Below are positions 6,305 to 13,381 of a DNA stretch of 13,381 nucleotides, in pieces. Position numbers and translations under genes: made by a program. Numbering within the stretch: position 1 is the first letter of the stretch; each line of letters opens with the position of its first letter. The notes below the pieces were generated by a model that was not told the DNA's origin, made no database searches, and worked only from the letters and a program-made list of their open reading frames with translations. Source of the stretch: Alphaproteobacteria bacterium (GTDB taxonomy: Bacteria > Pseudomonadota > Alphaproteobacteria > DSM-16000 > Inquilinaceae); assembly GCA_029263555.1 (NCBI GenBank), contig JAJUFW010000026.1:1-13381 (forward strand), in the 5' to 3' direction.

Positions 6305-7231
6305 ATGACACGCCTGCCCTCTCTCAAGGCGCTTCGCGCGTTCGAGGCCGCCGGCCGCCACATGTCCTTCACCCGCGCCGCCCAGGAGCTGCACGTCACC
6401 CAGGCCGCGGTCAGCCACCAGATCAAGGCGCTCGAGGAAGAGCTGGGACTTCAGCTCTTCCGGCGCGGGCACCGGGGGCTTCTCCTGACCGATGCGGGCC
6501 AGGCCTATCTGCCGGAGCTGCGCGCCGCGTTCGAACGCATAGCCCTCGCGACCGAGCGCCTGCGTGCCCAGGATGCGTCGGGCGCGCTCACCGTCAGCGT
6601 CCTCCCGTCCTTCGCCGCCCGCTGGCTGGTGCCGCGGCTGAGCCGGTTCCGGCGGCGCCATCCGGAGATCGACGTGCGCCTTTCGGCGACGGATCAGTTG
6701 GCCGATTTCGACCGCGACGACGTCGATCTCGCCATCCGCTACGGAACGGGTCAGCAGCCGGGGCTGGTCGCGGTCCGCTTCCTGACGGAAGAGTTCTTTC
6801 CGGTCTGCAGCCCGACTCTTCTGGAGGAGACGCCGGGCGGGCCGCCGCCTCTGCGGCAACCTTCGGATCTGCGCTGGCACACGCTGCTTCACGACGACAT
6901 GCGGATGGACTGGGCCATGTGGCTGATGGCGGCGGGGGTGGAGGGCGTGGACCCTCGCCGGGGGCCGGCCTTCACCGATTCGGGCCTGCTGCTGCAGGCC
7001 GCCGTGGAGGGCCAGGGCGTCGCTCTCGGCCGGAGCGCGCTTGCCGCCGACGACCTCGCGTCGGGCCGGCTGGTCAAGCCTTTCGAGATCAGCCTCCCGG
7101 CGGAGTTCGCGTATTACATCGTCTATCCGGAACGCTCGGCCCATCGGCCCAAGATCGTGCAGTTCCGGGACTGGCTGATCGAGGAGTCGACACGTGACGG
7201 CAACGCAAGCGGCATCGTGCCAGCCGCCTGA
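6305..7231 (+). CDS. LysR family transcriptional regulator, GcvA type
   Basis: This 308-residue protein has the LysR winged helix-turn-helix at residues about 5-63: LPSLKALRAFEAAGRHMSF, AAQELHVTQAAVSHQIKALE, then LGLQLFRRGHRGL. The HVTQAAVSHQIK recognition region is typical of the GcvA-like subgroup. The effector-binding domain follows from about residue 90, with LTVSVLPSFAARWLVPRL and DVDLAIRYGTG. I chose ATG 6305 because AAGGG lies 6 bases upstream and the family begins close to LPSLKAL; an in-frame ATG at 6263 would add 14 unrelated residues and span the operator. No glycine cleavage genes are nearby, so a role in glycine control is not supported. The gene overlaps the AadA-like gene by 38 bases, making that the most likely co-expressed partner. 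The effector is unknown. Confidence 0.93.
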   Translation: MTRLPSLKALRAFEAAGRHMSFTRAAQELHVTQAAVSHQIKALEEELGLQLFRRGHRGLLLTDAGQAYLPELRAAFERIALATERLRAQDASGALTVSVLPSFAARWLVPRLSRFRRRHPEIDVRLSATDQLADFDRDDVDLAIRYGTGQQPGLVAVRFLTEEFFPVCSPTLLEETPGGPPPLRQPSDLRWHTLLHDDMRMDWAMWLMAAGVEGVDPRRGPAFTDSGLLLQAAVEGQGVALGRSALAADDLASGRLVKPFEISLPAEFAYYIVYPERSAHRPKIVQFRDWLIEESTRDGNASGIVPAA

Positions 7232-8012
7232 CCCGGAGGCCGGGATCCGGCCGGCGCTCGACCTCGTCTCCCGTACGCTCGGCGACGACATGGCGGGGGC
7301 GTATCTGTTCGGCTCGGCCACCGCCGGCGGGCTCAGGCCCGACAGCGATATCGACATGCTGGTCCTCACCGGCCGGTCCATGCCCCCCGACGCCCGGAAG
7401 CGCATGCTGGCGGGGCTCCTCGCGCTGTCCGGCCCGCGCGCCGCCCATGGCCCGTCGAGGAACCTGGAAGTGACCGTCATCGTGCTGGACGACATCGCGC
7501 CCTGGCGTCATCCGCCCAGGAGCGATTTCGTGTTCGGCGAATGGCTGCGCGGCGAATTCGAGGCCGGGGCCGTGCCGTCGCCGACCGTCGATCCCGACCT
7601 GACCCTGGTGCTGGCGACCGCACTCGACAGCAATCGGATCCTGGCGGGTCCCCCGCTCGCGCGGTTCCTTCCCGCGATCCCGGCCGACGACGTCCGACGG
7701 GCCATCGCCGACAGCCTTCCCGCGCTTGTCGCGGCGCTGTCGGGCGACGAGCGCAACGTCATGCTGACGCTCGCGCGGATGTGGGTCACGCTGGCGACGG
7801 GCAAGATAAGGCCGAAGGACGCCGCCGCCGAATGGGTGCTGCACCGTCTGCCGGAGGAGCATCGCCCGGTGCTGGCGCTCGCGCGGGAAGCCTATCTGGG
7901 CGACCGCGGGGGCGAGGCCTGGGCCGATCGCGGGCAGGAGGTCGAAGCCTTCGTGTCCTACGCCCGCAAGCGGATCGAAGAACTGGCGCAGCCGCGGCTC
8001 GAGAGCGCCTAG
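7194..8012 (+). CDS. AadA-like aminoglycoside (3'')(9) adenylyltransferase
   Basis: This 272-residue protein matches the AadA/ANT(3'')-(9) family throughout. These enzymes transfer AMP from ATP to spectinomycin and/or streptomycin. The nucleotidyltransferase core is YLFGSATAGGLRPDSDIDML, with G40, S41 and the metal-binding D52 and D54. LEVTVIVLDDIAPWRHP holds E92, corresponding to the catalytic base E87 of Salmonella AadA. FVFGEWLRGE holds W117. The C-terminal helical domain carries GDERNVMLTLARMW, TGKIRPKDAAAEWVL and LAREAYLGD, all close to AadA. It begins at GTG 7194 with GAGGAG 7 bases upstream, inside the last 38 bases of the LysR gene. Codon use resembles its neighbours and there is no integron attC or transposase nearby, so it looks like a resident chromosomal gene. 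Actual antibiotic resistance is not shown by sequence. Confidence 0.9.
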   Translation: MTATQAASCQPPDPEAGIRPALDLVSRTLGDDMAGAYLFGSATAGGLRPDSDIDMLVLTGRSMPPDARKRMLAGLLALSGPRAAHGPSRNLEVTVIVLDDIAPWRHPPRSDFVFGEWLRGEFEAGAVPSPTVDPDLTLVLATALDSNRILAGPPLARFLPAIPADDVRRAIADSLPALVAALSGDERNVMLTLARMWVTLATGKIRPKDAAAEWVLHRLPEEHRPVLALAREAYLGDRGGEAWADRGQEVEAFVSYARKRIEELAQPRLESA

Positions 8013-8015
8013 GGA

Positions 8016-9650
8016 TCAGTCGTCGAACGCGCCCGCAGCCTCGACCACGCCGGCATCGTACGCGTCGAGAAGAAGATCCCGGAACGCCGCCATGGTCAGC
8101 ACGGGTCCGCCCCGGGGCAGCATGCCGGCGACGAATCCCCGCTCCCGGAACGGCGCCAGCAGCCCTTCGTCCCCGGACAGGACATGGATCGGCACGGTCG
8201 CCGGGGCGCCGGCGCCCGTCACTACCGGCGCCGGCTGATGGTCGCCGACGATGATCGCCAGGGTGCGCCGGTCGACGAAACGTTCGGCCCAGGCCGAAAG
8301 CGTCTCCAGCGAATAGGAAACTGCCTGGACATAGGCCGCGCGGATCGCTACGGGGTCCCGCCACACCACCTCGGCCGGGCGTCCCCGCCCGACGAAGCGG
8401 CCGAACACCGAGCCGTCGCCGAGATCCGCCCAGGCGACCACCTCCGGCACCGGGGTCCAGGGCGCATGGCTGGAGATGAGCGCGACCACGGCGAAGAGCG
8501 GCGCCCGGGCGCCGCCCTGCCGTTCCTGCCGTTCCAGAAAGGCGAGCGCGAACTGGTCCGGCACCGTGCCCCAGTACCAGGGCGGACCGGCATAGCCCAT
8601 GGCGGCTGCGGGGTAGAGGGCGTCGAACCCCATCAGCGCCCCTTCGGGCCAGGGCCGCGTGATCGCCGGCATGACGCCGGCGGTCCGGTACCCGGCCCGC
8701 CCGAACAGATGGACGAGGCTCGGCCGGTCGCCCGCGAGAAGAAGCCGGTAGGAAAGGTCGTCGCGTATCTCGATCCCGCCCAGCAGGGTCGCGTGGGCAA
8801 GCCAGGACTGGCCGCCGACCGTCGGCGACACGAGCTGGCCCGAGAGCTGGAAGACGCCCGCCCGTCCGGCCCGTGCCGCGAAGTCCGAAAGGCGGGAGCG
8901 GATCGGGGGCGAAAGTTCGGGATCGTCGATCGCCGACATGCCGTAGCTTTCGACGAAGATGACGACGACATCGGCCCCGCCCAGCCCGGCGAAAACGGGC
9001 ACGGCGTCCCGGTAGGGATCGCCTTCGAGGGCCCGCCGGAACGCGCCCATCCGCGCCAGCGTGGCGGCGGTTCCCCGGGCTTGGGCCACGACGGTCCGCG
9101 CGGGCTCGAACGTGACCGGACGCCAGAAGCCGGCAGGAAGCGCCCATTGGATGCCGCAGCAGGCGATCGCCGCGACGGCGAGTCCCCTGAACGCGACGCG
9201 GCCGGCCGGCCGCGAAAGCACCGATGCGGCCCGCCCCAGCGCCCACCAGAACGCGAGGGCAAGTCCGCCGAGGATGGCGGCGAGCACCGGAATAGCCCCG
9301 CCGCCGAGAGCGTCGCCCGCCACTTCCGCCAGCGCCGGGGCAAGCGGCAGGTCTAGAACGGGATTGAAGGCGCGCCCCAGGCCGGCCCGGGCCACGCGAT
9401 CCGCCAGGACCAGAAGCGAAAGCGACAGCAGCAGGAAGGTCAGAAGGGCACGCGCCCGACGGCCGCGGTAGCGGCCGAGGACGGCAAGGGCGAGCGCGGC
9501 TTCCAGGGAAAGGCCGGGGTAGGACGGACCCGCCCCCGGGAGAGGCAGCGGCGGAGCGAGCACGAGGCTGGCTCCGGCCCAGACGGCGAGCAGCGCCAGC
9601 CCGGCACGCCCGGTCGAATCCCGCCAGCCGATCGCCTGGCCCTTGTCCAT
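8016..9650 (-). CDS. Membrane-anchored LTA-synthase-like sulfatase/phosphotransferase
   Basis: This 544-residue protein has an N-terminal membrane domain with about five hydrophobic segments (residues roughly 17-35, 48-60, 68-88, 118-140 and 153-172). An alkaline phosphatase/sulfatase-type catalytic domain follows and should face the periplasm. Catalytic positions resemble those of Staphylococcus LtaS: metal ligand E234 (VIFVESYGMS), nucleophile T277 (SPTVGGQSW), H395 (LISSHAPW) and the D470-H471 pair (IIVGDHQP). Alphaproteobacteria do not make lipoteichoic acid. Gram-negative relatives usually add phosphoglycerol or phosphoethanolamine to glucans or lipids, so a cell-envelope decoration role is inferred and the substrate is open. 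The ATG at 9650 lacks a clear Shine-Dalgarno. The gene is 59 bases downstream of the aminotransferase and converges on the AadA-like gene with 3 bases between stops. Confidence 0.85.
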   Translation of the reverse strand: MDKGQAIGWRDSTGRAGLALLAVWAGASLVLAPPLPLPGAGPSYPGLSLEAALALAVLGRYRGRRARALLTFLLLSLSLLVLADRVARAGLGRAFNPVLDLPLAPALAEVAGDALGGGAIPVLAAILGGLALAFWWALGRAASVLSRPAGRVAFRGLAVAAIACCGIQWALPAGFWRPVTFEPARTVVAQARGTAATLARMGAFRRALEGDPYRDAVPVFAGLGGADVVVIFVESYGMSAIDDPELSPPIRSRLSDFAARAGRAGVFQLSGQLVSPTVGGQSWLAHATLLGGIEIRDDLSYRLLLAGDRPSLVHLFGRAGYRTAGVMPAITRPWPEGALMGFDALYPAAAMGYAGPPWYWGTVPDQFALAFLERQERQGGARAPLFAVVALISSHAPWTPVPEVVAWADLGDGSVFGRFVGRGRPAEVVWRDPVAIRAAYVQAVSYSLETLSAWAERFVDRRTLAIIVGDHQPAPVVTGAGAPATVPIHVLSGDEGLLAPFRERGFVAGMLPRGGPVLTMAAFRDLLLDAYDAGVVEAAGAFDD

Positions 9651-9709
9651 CGCTCAAGGATAGCAGAGACGGCGCAGAGACGAGGATTCCCGAAGGGCGG
9701 CGGCCTTCC

Positions 9710-10912
9710 TCACCGGGCGATCCGTTCCAGGATCGGAACCAGGCGGTCCATCGCCTTCGTCAGATGGGCATGGGAACCGGCGAAGCAGAGCCGAAGGTAA
9801 CCCTCCCCGCCCGCGCCGAAGGCGGAACCGGGCGCGAGGCCGACCCCCGCCTCGTCGATCAGCCGCTTGGCGAGCGCGATGCTGTCGGCTTCCCCCTCGA
9901 CGCCGAAGAACAGGTAGAAGGCCCCCTCGGGCTTCGCGACCGAAAGCCCGTCGATGCCGGCCAGACGGTCGCAGACGATGTCGCGCCCGCCGCGGCACCG
10001 CTCGACGAGGGCGGCGACCGCCGCCTCGCCCTCCGTGAGGGCGGTGACCGCGCCGTACTGCAGGAAGGCGGGCAGGCCGGAAGTGTTGAACTGGACCAGG
10101 TTCTCGATCGCCGCCCCCAGCTCGGCCGGAGCGACCATCCATCCGATCCGCCAGCCGGTCATCGACCAGTTCTTGGAAAAGGTGTTGACCACGATCAGCC
10201 GGTCGTCGGGCCCGATGATCTCGAGGAAGGAGGGCGCGACGGCCCCCGGTCCCCGGTCGTAGACGAACCGGCCGTAGACCTCGTCGGCGATGATCCAGAG
10301 CCCCCGCGCGCGGGCGAATTCGACGACCCGGACCATGTCCTCCCGCGGCATGATCCAGCCGGTCGGGTTGGACGGGGAGTTGATGAAGACCGCCCGGGTC
10401 CTTGGCCCGCACGCCGCGAACAGCCTGTCGGGATCGAGGCGCCATCTGCCGTCCGCGGCCTCCATGGGCACGGCCCGCACCACGCCGCCCATGATCCGCG
10501 CGGCCGAGTAGACGTTGGGCCAGACCGGCGTGACCACGACGAGTTCGTCCCCCGGGTCGATCAGCGCCTGCATGGTCAGCATGATCGCCTGCATGCCGGA
10601 GGAGGTGACGGTGATCCGGTCGACCGCCACTTCGGTCCCGTAGAGCCGGTGCAGATAGTCCGAAAGCGCCTCTCGCAGCGGCGGGATGCCGCGTTGGTAG
10701 GTGTAGAAGGTATGGCCGTCGCGGAGGGCACGGACGGCCGCCTCGGAGATGAAGTCCGGCGTCGGCAGGTCCCCTTCGCCGAACCACAGGGGAAGAAGGC
10801 CCTCCCGCTCCCGCCCGTAATTGGCGACGGTGAGGATGCCGCTCTCCGGCAGGCCGGCGATCTCCGGCCTGATCGACGCAAACGTTCCCGAAGGCGGTTT
10901 CCGACCGTCCAT
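9710..10912 (-). CDS. Class I (fold type I) PLP-dependent aminotransferase
   Basis: This 400-residue enzyme belongs to the aspartate aminotransferase superfamily, which moves amino groups between amino acids and 2-oxo acids. Seen: the PLP lysine K247 in NTFSKNWSMTGWRIGW; N182 in SPSNPTG; D210 and Y213 in IIADEVYGRFVYD; the phosphate-binding R255; and an N-terminal LPLWFGEGDLPTPDFI segment followed by YTYQRGIPPLREAL. A C-terminal arginine for the substrate carboxylate is present in YLRLCFAGS. Specificity (aspartate, aromatic or alanine-type) cannot be decided. The ATG at 10912 is preceded by GGGGGA about 8 bases upstream. It sits 93 bases downstream of pepA with a hairpin in between, and upstream of the sulfatase-like gene on the same strand. 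Confidence 0.93.
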   Translation of the reverse strand: MDGRKPPSGTFASIRPEIAGLPESGILTVANYGREREGLLPLWFGEGDLPTPDFISEAAVRALRDGHTFYTYQRGIPPLREALSDYLHRLYGTEVAVDRITVTSSGMQAIMLTMQALIDPGDELVVVTPVWPNVYSAARIMGGVVRAVPMEAADGRWRLDPDRLFAACGPRTRAVFINSPSNPTGWIMPREDMVRVVEFARARGLWIIADEVYGRFVYDRGPGAVAPSFLEIIGPDDRLIVVNTFSKNWSMTGWRIGWMVAPAELGAAIENLVQFNTSGLPAFLQYGAVTALTEGEAAVAALVERCRGGRDIVCDRLAGIDGLSVAKPEGAFYLFFGVEGEADSIALAKRLIDEAGVGLAPGSAFGAGGEGYLRLCFAGSHAHLTKAMDRLVPILERIAR

Positions 10913-10943
10913 GACGGCAATCCCCCACTGATCCCCGCGAAAG

Positions 10944-10958
10944 GCCCGGGTTCCGGGC
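10944..10958 (-). terminator. Candidate terminator hairpin between pepA and the aminotransferase
   Basis: GCCCGG at 10944-10949 and CCGGGC at 10953-10958 are perfect arms around a 3-base loop. Read on the minus strand the stem is followed by CTTTCG, a short and imperfect U-tract. It lies 48 bases past the pepA stop and 32 bases before the aminotransferase ATG. It may separate the two transcripts. Confidence 0.4.
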
Positions 10959-11005
10959 GCGATCCTAGCAGCGGGCCCGGGTACGGAATAGTGCCGTCTG
11001 GGGGC

Positions 11006-12504
11006 TCAGCCCTCCATCGTCCGGGCGATCCAGCGTTCGAGCAGCCGCACCGCGAAGCCGGTTGCGCCCTTCGGGCAGAGCGGCTGGTCCTTGCGGGCCT
11101 GCGTCTGCATGCCGGTATCGATATGCGCCCAGGGCACGTCGTCCACGAAGTGCCGCAGCAGCGTCGCCCCGTGGATCGCGTCCGCCGATTCCTCGTCGGG
11201 CGCGACCTGGCGCAGGTCGGCGATGTCGGACTCCAGGTTCGGCACGTAATGCGGATCGAGCGGCATCCGCCACAAGCGTTCCTCCTCCGCCTCGCCCGCC
11301 TCGATCAGCGCCGCGGCGAGGGCGTCGTCGCCGGAGAAGAGCCCGGCGAATCCGCTGCCGAGCGCCCGGACGATCGAGCCGGTCAGGGTCGCGATGTCGA
11401 CCACCGCCCGGGGCCGGAACCTGTCGACGGCATAGGCCAGGGCGTCGGCCAGCACCAGCCGGCCCTCGGCATCGGTGTCGATGACCTCGATCGTCCGGCC
11501 GGAAAGCGAGCGCACCACGTCCCCGGGCCGGAACGCGCTGCCCGACAGCATGTTCTCGGCAAGGGCGACGAGCCGACCGCGTTCACCCGCGCCCGGCGGC
11601 CGGCAAGCGAGGCCATGGTGCCGATCACCGCCGCGGCGCCCGCCATGTCGCCCCGCATGTCCCACATCCCCTTGGCCGGCTTCACCGAGATCCCGCCCGT
11701 ATCGAAGGTGATTCCCTTCCCCACCAGCGCGACCGGGGCTGCCTTCGGATCGGAGGCGCCGCGCCAGCTCAGCACCAGAAGCTGCGGCGGCACGGCGCTG
11801 CCCCGCCCGACGGCGAGCAGCGCGCCGGCGCCGATGCGCTCGAGCTCCGCCTGGTCCAACGCCTGCACCTCCAGCCCCAGGGCGTCCAGCGAGCGGACGC
11901 GTTCGACGAACGCCTTCGGCGTCAGCACGTTCGCGGGCTCGTTCACGAGGTCGCGGGCCAGGAACACGCCGTCCGCGACGGCCGAAAGGGGACGGAACGC
12001 CTCTTCGGCGCCCGGAAGGTCGGCCACCTGCACCAGCAGCGACAGCACCGCCGGGCGGTCGTCGGGGCGCGCCCGGGTCCGGTAGCGGTCGAACCGATAG
12101 GCGCGGAGGCGCGCCCCATAGGCGATTTCGGCCGCGATCTCGACGCTGCGCAGGGAACTGCCGTCGAGCGGATCGACCGCGAAGACCGCTTCCCTTGTTC
12201 CGGTCGCCTCCAGCGAAGCGACCGCGACGCCGCCGAGCTTCCGGCACGCCAGGGGATCGAGCTCCGACGGCTCGCCGAGCCCGACCAGCACCAGCCGGTC
12301 GGCGCCGGCATCCGCCGGCAGCACGAGATCCAGGGTTTCGCCCCGCTTGCCGTCGAAGCCTGCGTCGGCCGCCGTGCGCAGCACGAAGCCCCGGGTGCTG
12401 TCGTCGACCGCGGCCAGCAGCCCCGTCGGGGCACGGCGCGTCGTGAAACCGACGACGAGGGTGCCGGTCCCGGGAAGGGCCGGCCGGGCGAAAGAAATCT
12501 TCAT
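11006..12504 (-). pseudogene. pepA: Leucyl aminopeptidase (M17), interrupted by a one-base frameshift
   Basis: The two halves of a cytosolic M17 leucyl aminopeptidase, a two-metal exopeptidase removing N-terminal residues, lie in different frames. From ATG 12504 the first frame carries VGKGITFDTGG and MWDMRGDMAGAAAV (metal-binding lysine and aspartates, as K270, D275 and D293 of E. coli PepA), up to RARVNAVG. The homology then continues one frame away with LVALAENMLSGSAF, VIDTDAEGRLVLADAL (as D352, E354 and R356) and DIATLTGS, ending at 11006. The shift is near 11572, where one G (plus strand) appears missing. Restoring it gives 499 residues, close to the 503 of E. coli PepA. As written, translation runs off-frame to a stop at 11383, giving 373 residues without the second half of the active site. 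The rest is well conserved, so a recent mutation or a sequencing error is likely. It lies 33 bases downstream of the NUDIX gene. Confidence 0.9.
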
Positions 12505-12537
12505 CGGGACGTCAGCGGGTTGCAGGACCGTCTGTCA

Positions 12538-13032
12538 TCAATCTGACTCGGAACTGTCATCTAGACCCATCGGTCCTCCCCCGCAACCGGGTGGGGCCCG
12601 CCTGGCGCGCGCGAGATCCAGCACGTCCCCGACGCCGAAACACAAGGGATGGCCGTCGAGATCTCCGGGCGAGAACCACCGGGCCTCGGCGGCATCGTCC
12701 GCCGCGACCGGCTCTCCCGGCGCGGCCCGCATGAGCACGGCCAGCATGACATAGTGGAACCGGATGCCGCCGCTTCCGTCCCGGTCGACATAGTCGACGG
12801 CGGTCAGGATCTCCGCCGGCTCGGCCCGGATGCCCGTCTCCTCCAGGAGCTCGCGGCGGGCGGCGTCGAAGACGGATTCGCCGAGTTCGACCTCGCCGCC
12901 GGGAAAGCCCCAGTGCCCCGCTTCCGGCGGCTTCGCACGCCGGACCAGAAGCACCCGGTCCCCATCCCGGGCGATCGACAGCACGGCGATCCGCGGCGCA
13001 TCGGGATAGGCGCGCGAGGAGCCGCCGGTCAC
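12538..13032 (-). CDS. NUDIX hydrolase
   Basis: This 164-residue protein has a complete NUDIX box, GX5EX7REUXEEXGU, at residues 46-68: G46, E52, R60, E61, E64, E65, G67 and I68 (ending RRELLEETGI). It is preceded by HWGFPGGEVELG. NUDIX enzymes hydrolyse nucleoside diphosphates linked to other groups, such as ADP-ribose, oxidised dNTPs or dinucleotide coenzymes. A phosphohydrolase role is firm but the substrate is not readable. The start is GTG 13032, whose GTGA overlaps the stop of the CoA-ligase gene, so translation is probably coupled; there is no strong ribosome binding site. The last 20 residues, with CGGGP and an acidic DDSSESD end, look non-structural. Confidence 0.9.
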   Translation of the reverse strand: MTGGSSRAYPDAPRIAVLSIARDGDRVLLVRRAKPPEAGHWGFPGGEVELGESVFDAARRELLEETGIRAEPAEILTAVDYVDRDGSGGIRFHYVMLAVLMRAAPGEPVAADDAAEARWFSPGDLDGHPLCFGVGDVLDLARARRAPPGCGGGPMGLDDSSESD

Positions 13033-13381
13033 GACGCCAGTTCGGGCAGATCCCGAAACAGGTCCAGGGCCTCCGGATTGGCGAGCGCCTCCCGGTTCTT
13101 CACCGGGCGGCCGTGGACCACGTCCCGGACCGCCAGCTCGGTGATCTTGCCGTTCTTCGTGCGCGGGATGTCCCGGACCTGGACGATCTTCGCCGGCACG
13201 TGGCGGGGAGAGGCCCCCTCGCGGATCCGTGTCTTCAGCCGCGCGACGAGATTCTCGTCCAGCGTCAGCCCGTCGCGCAGCCGGACGAACAGGACGACCC
13301 GGACGTCGTTGTCCCATTCCTGACCGATGACCAGGCTTTCGACCACCTCGTCCAGGGTTTCCACCTGCCGGTAGATCTCGG
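13029..13381 (-). CDS. Acetoacetate-CoA ligase, C-terminal part (partial)
   Basis: The frame runs in from the right edge (EIYRQVETLDEV) to a stop at 13029, about 117 residues. It is the C-terminal domain of an ANL-superfamily acyl-CoA synthetase. ESLVIGQEWDNDVRVVLFVRL, SPRHVPAKIVQVRDIP and RTKNGKITELAVRDVVHG are characteristic of acetoacetate-CoA ligase rather than acetate-CoA ligase (segments listed separately; the first spans two adjoining blocks). The lysine in KNGKI is the usual catalytic lysine of the adenylation step. The enzyme activates acetoacetate with ATP and CoA to acetoacetyl-CoA, for example when polyhydroxybutyrate is being mobilised. The ATP-binding core lies outside the window. 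The NUDIX gene begins inside its stop codon. Confidence 0.88.
   Translation of the reverse strand, partial: EIYRQVETLDEVVESLVIGQEWDNDVRVVLFVRLRDGLTLDENLVARLKTRIREGASPRHVPAKIVQVRDIPRTKNGKITELAVRDVVHGRPVKNREALANPEALDLFRDLPELAS

Noticed and set aside
7786..9657. A 623-codon open frame on the minus strand over the sulfatase-like gene
   Set aside because: It is an out-of-frame shadow made of arginine, proline and glycine runs; the membrane-sulfatase frame at 8016-9650 has clear motifs.
11560..11590. Programmed ribosomal frameshift in pepA
   Set aside because: No slippery sequence or obvious downstream pseudoknot is visible, and pepA is not known to use one.
9764..12085. A 773-codon open frame on the plus strand
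   Set aside because: It lies opposite the well-supported aminotransferase and pepA genes, has no recognisable domain, and is rich in R, G, P and D, as expected from the antisense of GC-rich genes.
1..13381. CRISPR arrays, tRNA genes, insertion sequences or phage genes
   Set aside because: I found no regularly spaced repeats, no cloverleaf-like sequence, and no transposase or integrase motifs in any frame I examined.

Overview
This window reads as a chromosomal stretch from a GC-rich alphaproteobacterium. The evidence is the strong GC bias at third codon positions together with the gene families present: an IalB-type periplasmic protein, a DUF1127 protein, a GcvA-type LysR regulator, a Rhizobium etli-type (class 3) asparaginase and an acetoacetate-CoA ligase. 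I see no insertion sequence, phage gene, tRNA, rRNA or CRISPR array. Order or genus cannot be fixed from the sequence alone. Genes are tightly packed, and the longest gap without a gene is about 235 bases (2729-2963).

Positions 1-3500 are all minus strand. Reading down from 3500 they are a SpoU/TrmH-like RNA methyltransferase, an IalB-family secreted protein, rlmN, osmC, and the start of a small membrane protein that runs off the left edge. GC-rich hairpins lie after ialB and after rlmN.

Positions 3612-5941 are plus strand: a class 3 asparaginase overlapping by 4 bases with a SAM-dependent methyltransferase, which has a TTG start and a strong ribosome binding site. A DUF1127 gene (5942-6160, minus) ends directly against the methyltransferase. 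A 144-base divergent regulatory region with three short palindromes then separates DUF1127 from a LysR regulator (6305-7231, plus). The LysR gene overlaps by 38 bases an AadA-like aminoglycoside nucleotidyltransferase (7194-8012).

Positions 8016-13381 are minus strand. Reading down from the right edge they are the C-terminus of an acetoacetate-CoA ligase, a NUDIX hydrolase (4-base overlap), pepA (leucyl aminopeptidase, interrupted by a one-base frameshift near 11572), a class I aminotransferase, and a membrane-anchored LTA-synthase-like sulfatase/phosphotransferase.

Most of this is housekeeping or general metabolism: rRNA modification, amide and peptide breakdown, aminotransfer and ketone-body activation. 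I find no convincing undescribed multi-gene system. The items that most deserve a second look are the pepA frameshift, the chromosomal AadA homologue translationally coupled to a LysR regulator, the palindrome cluster ahead of that pair, and the asparaginase-methyltransferase couple.
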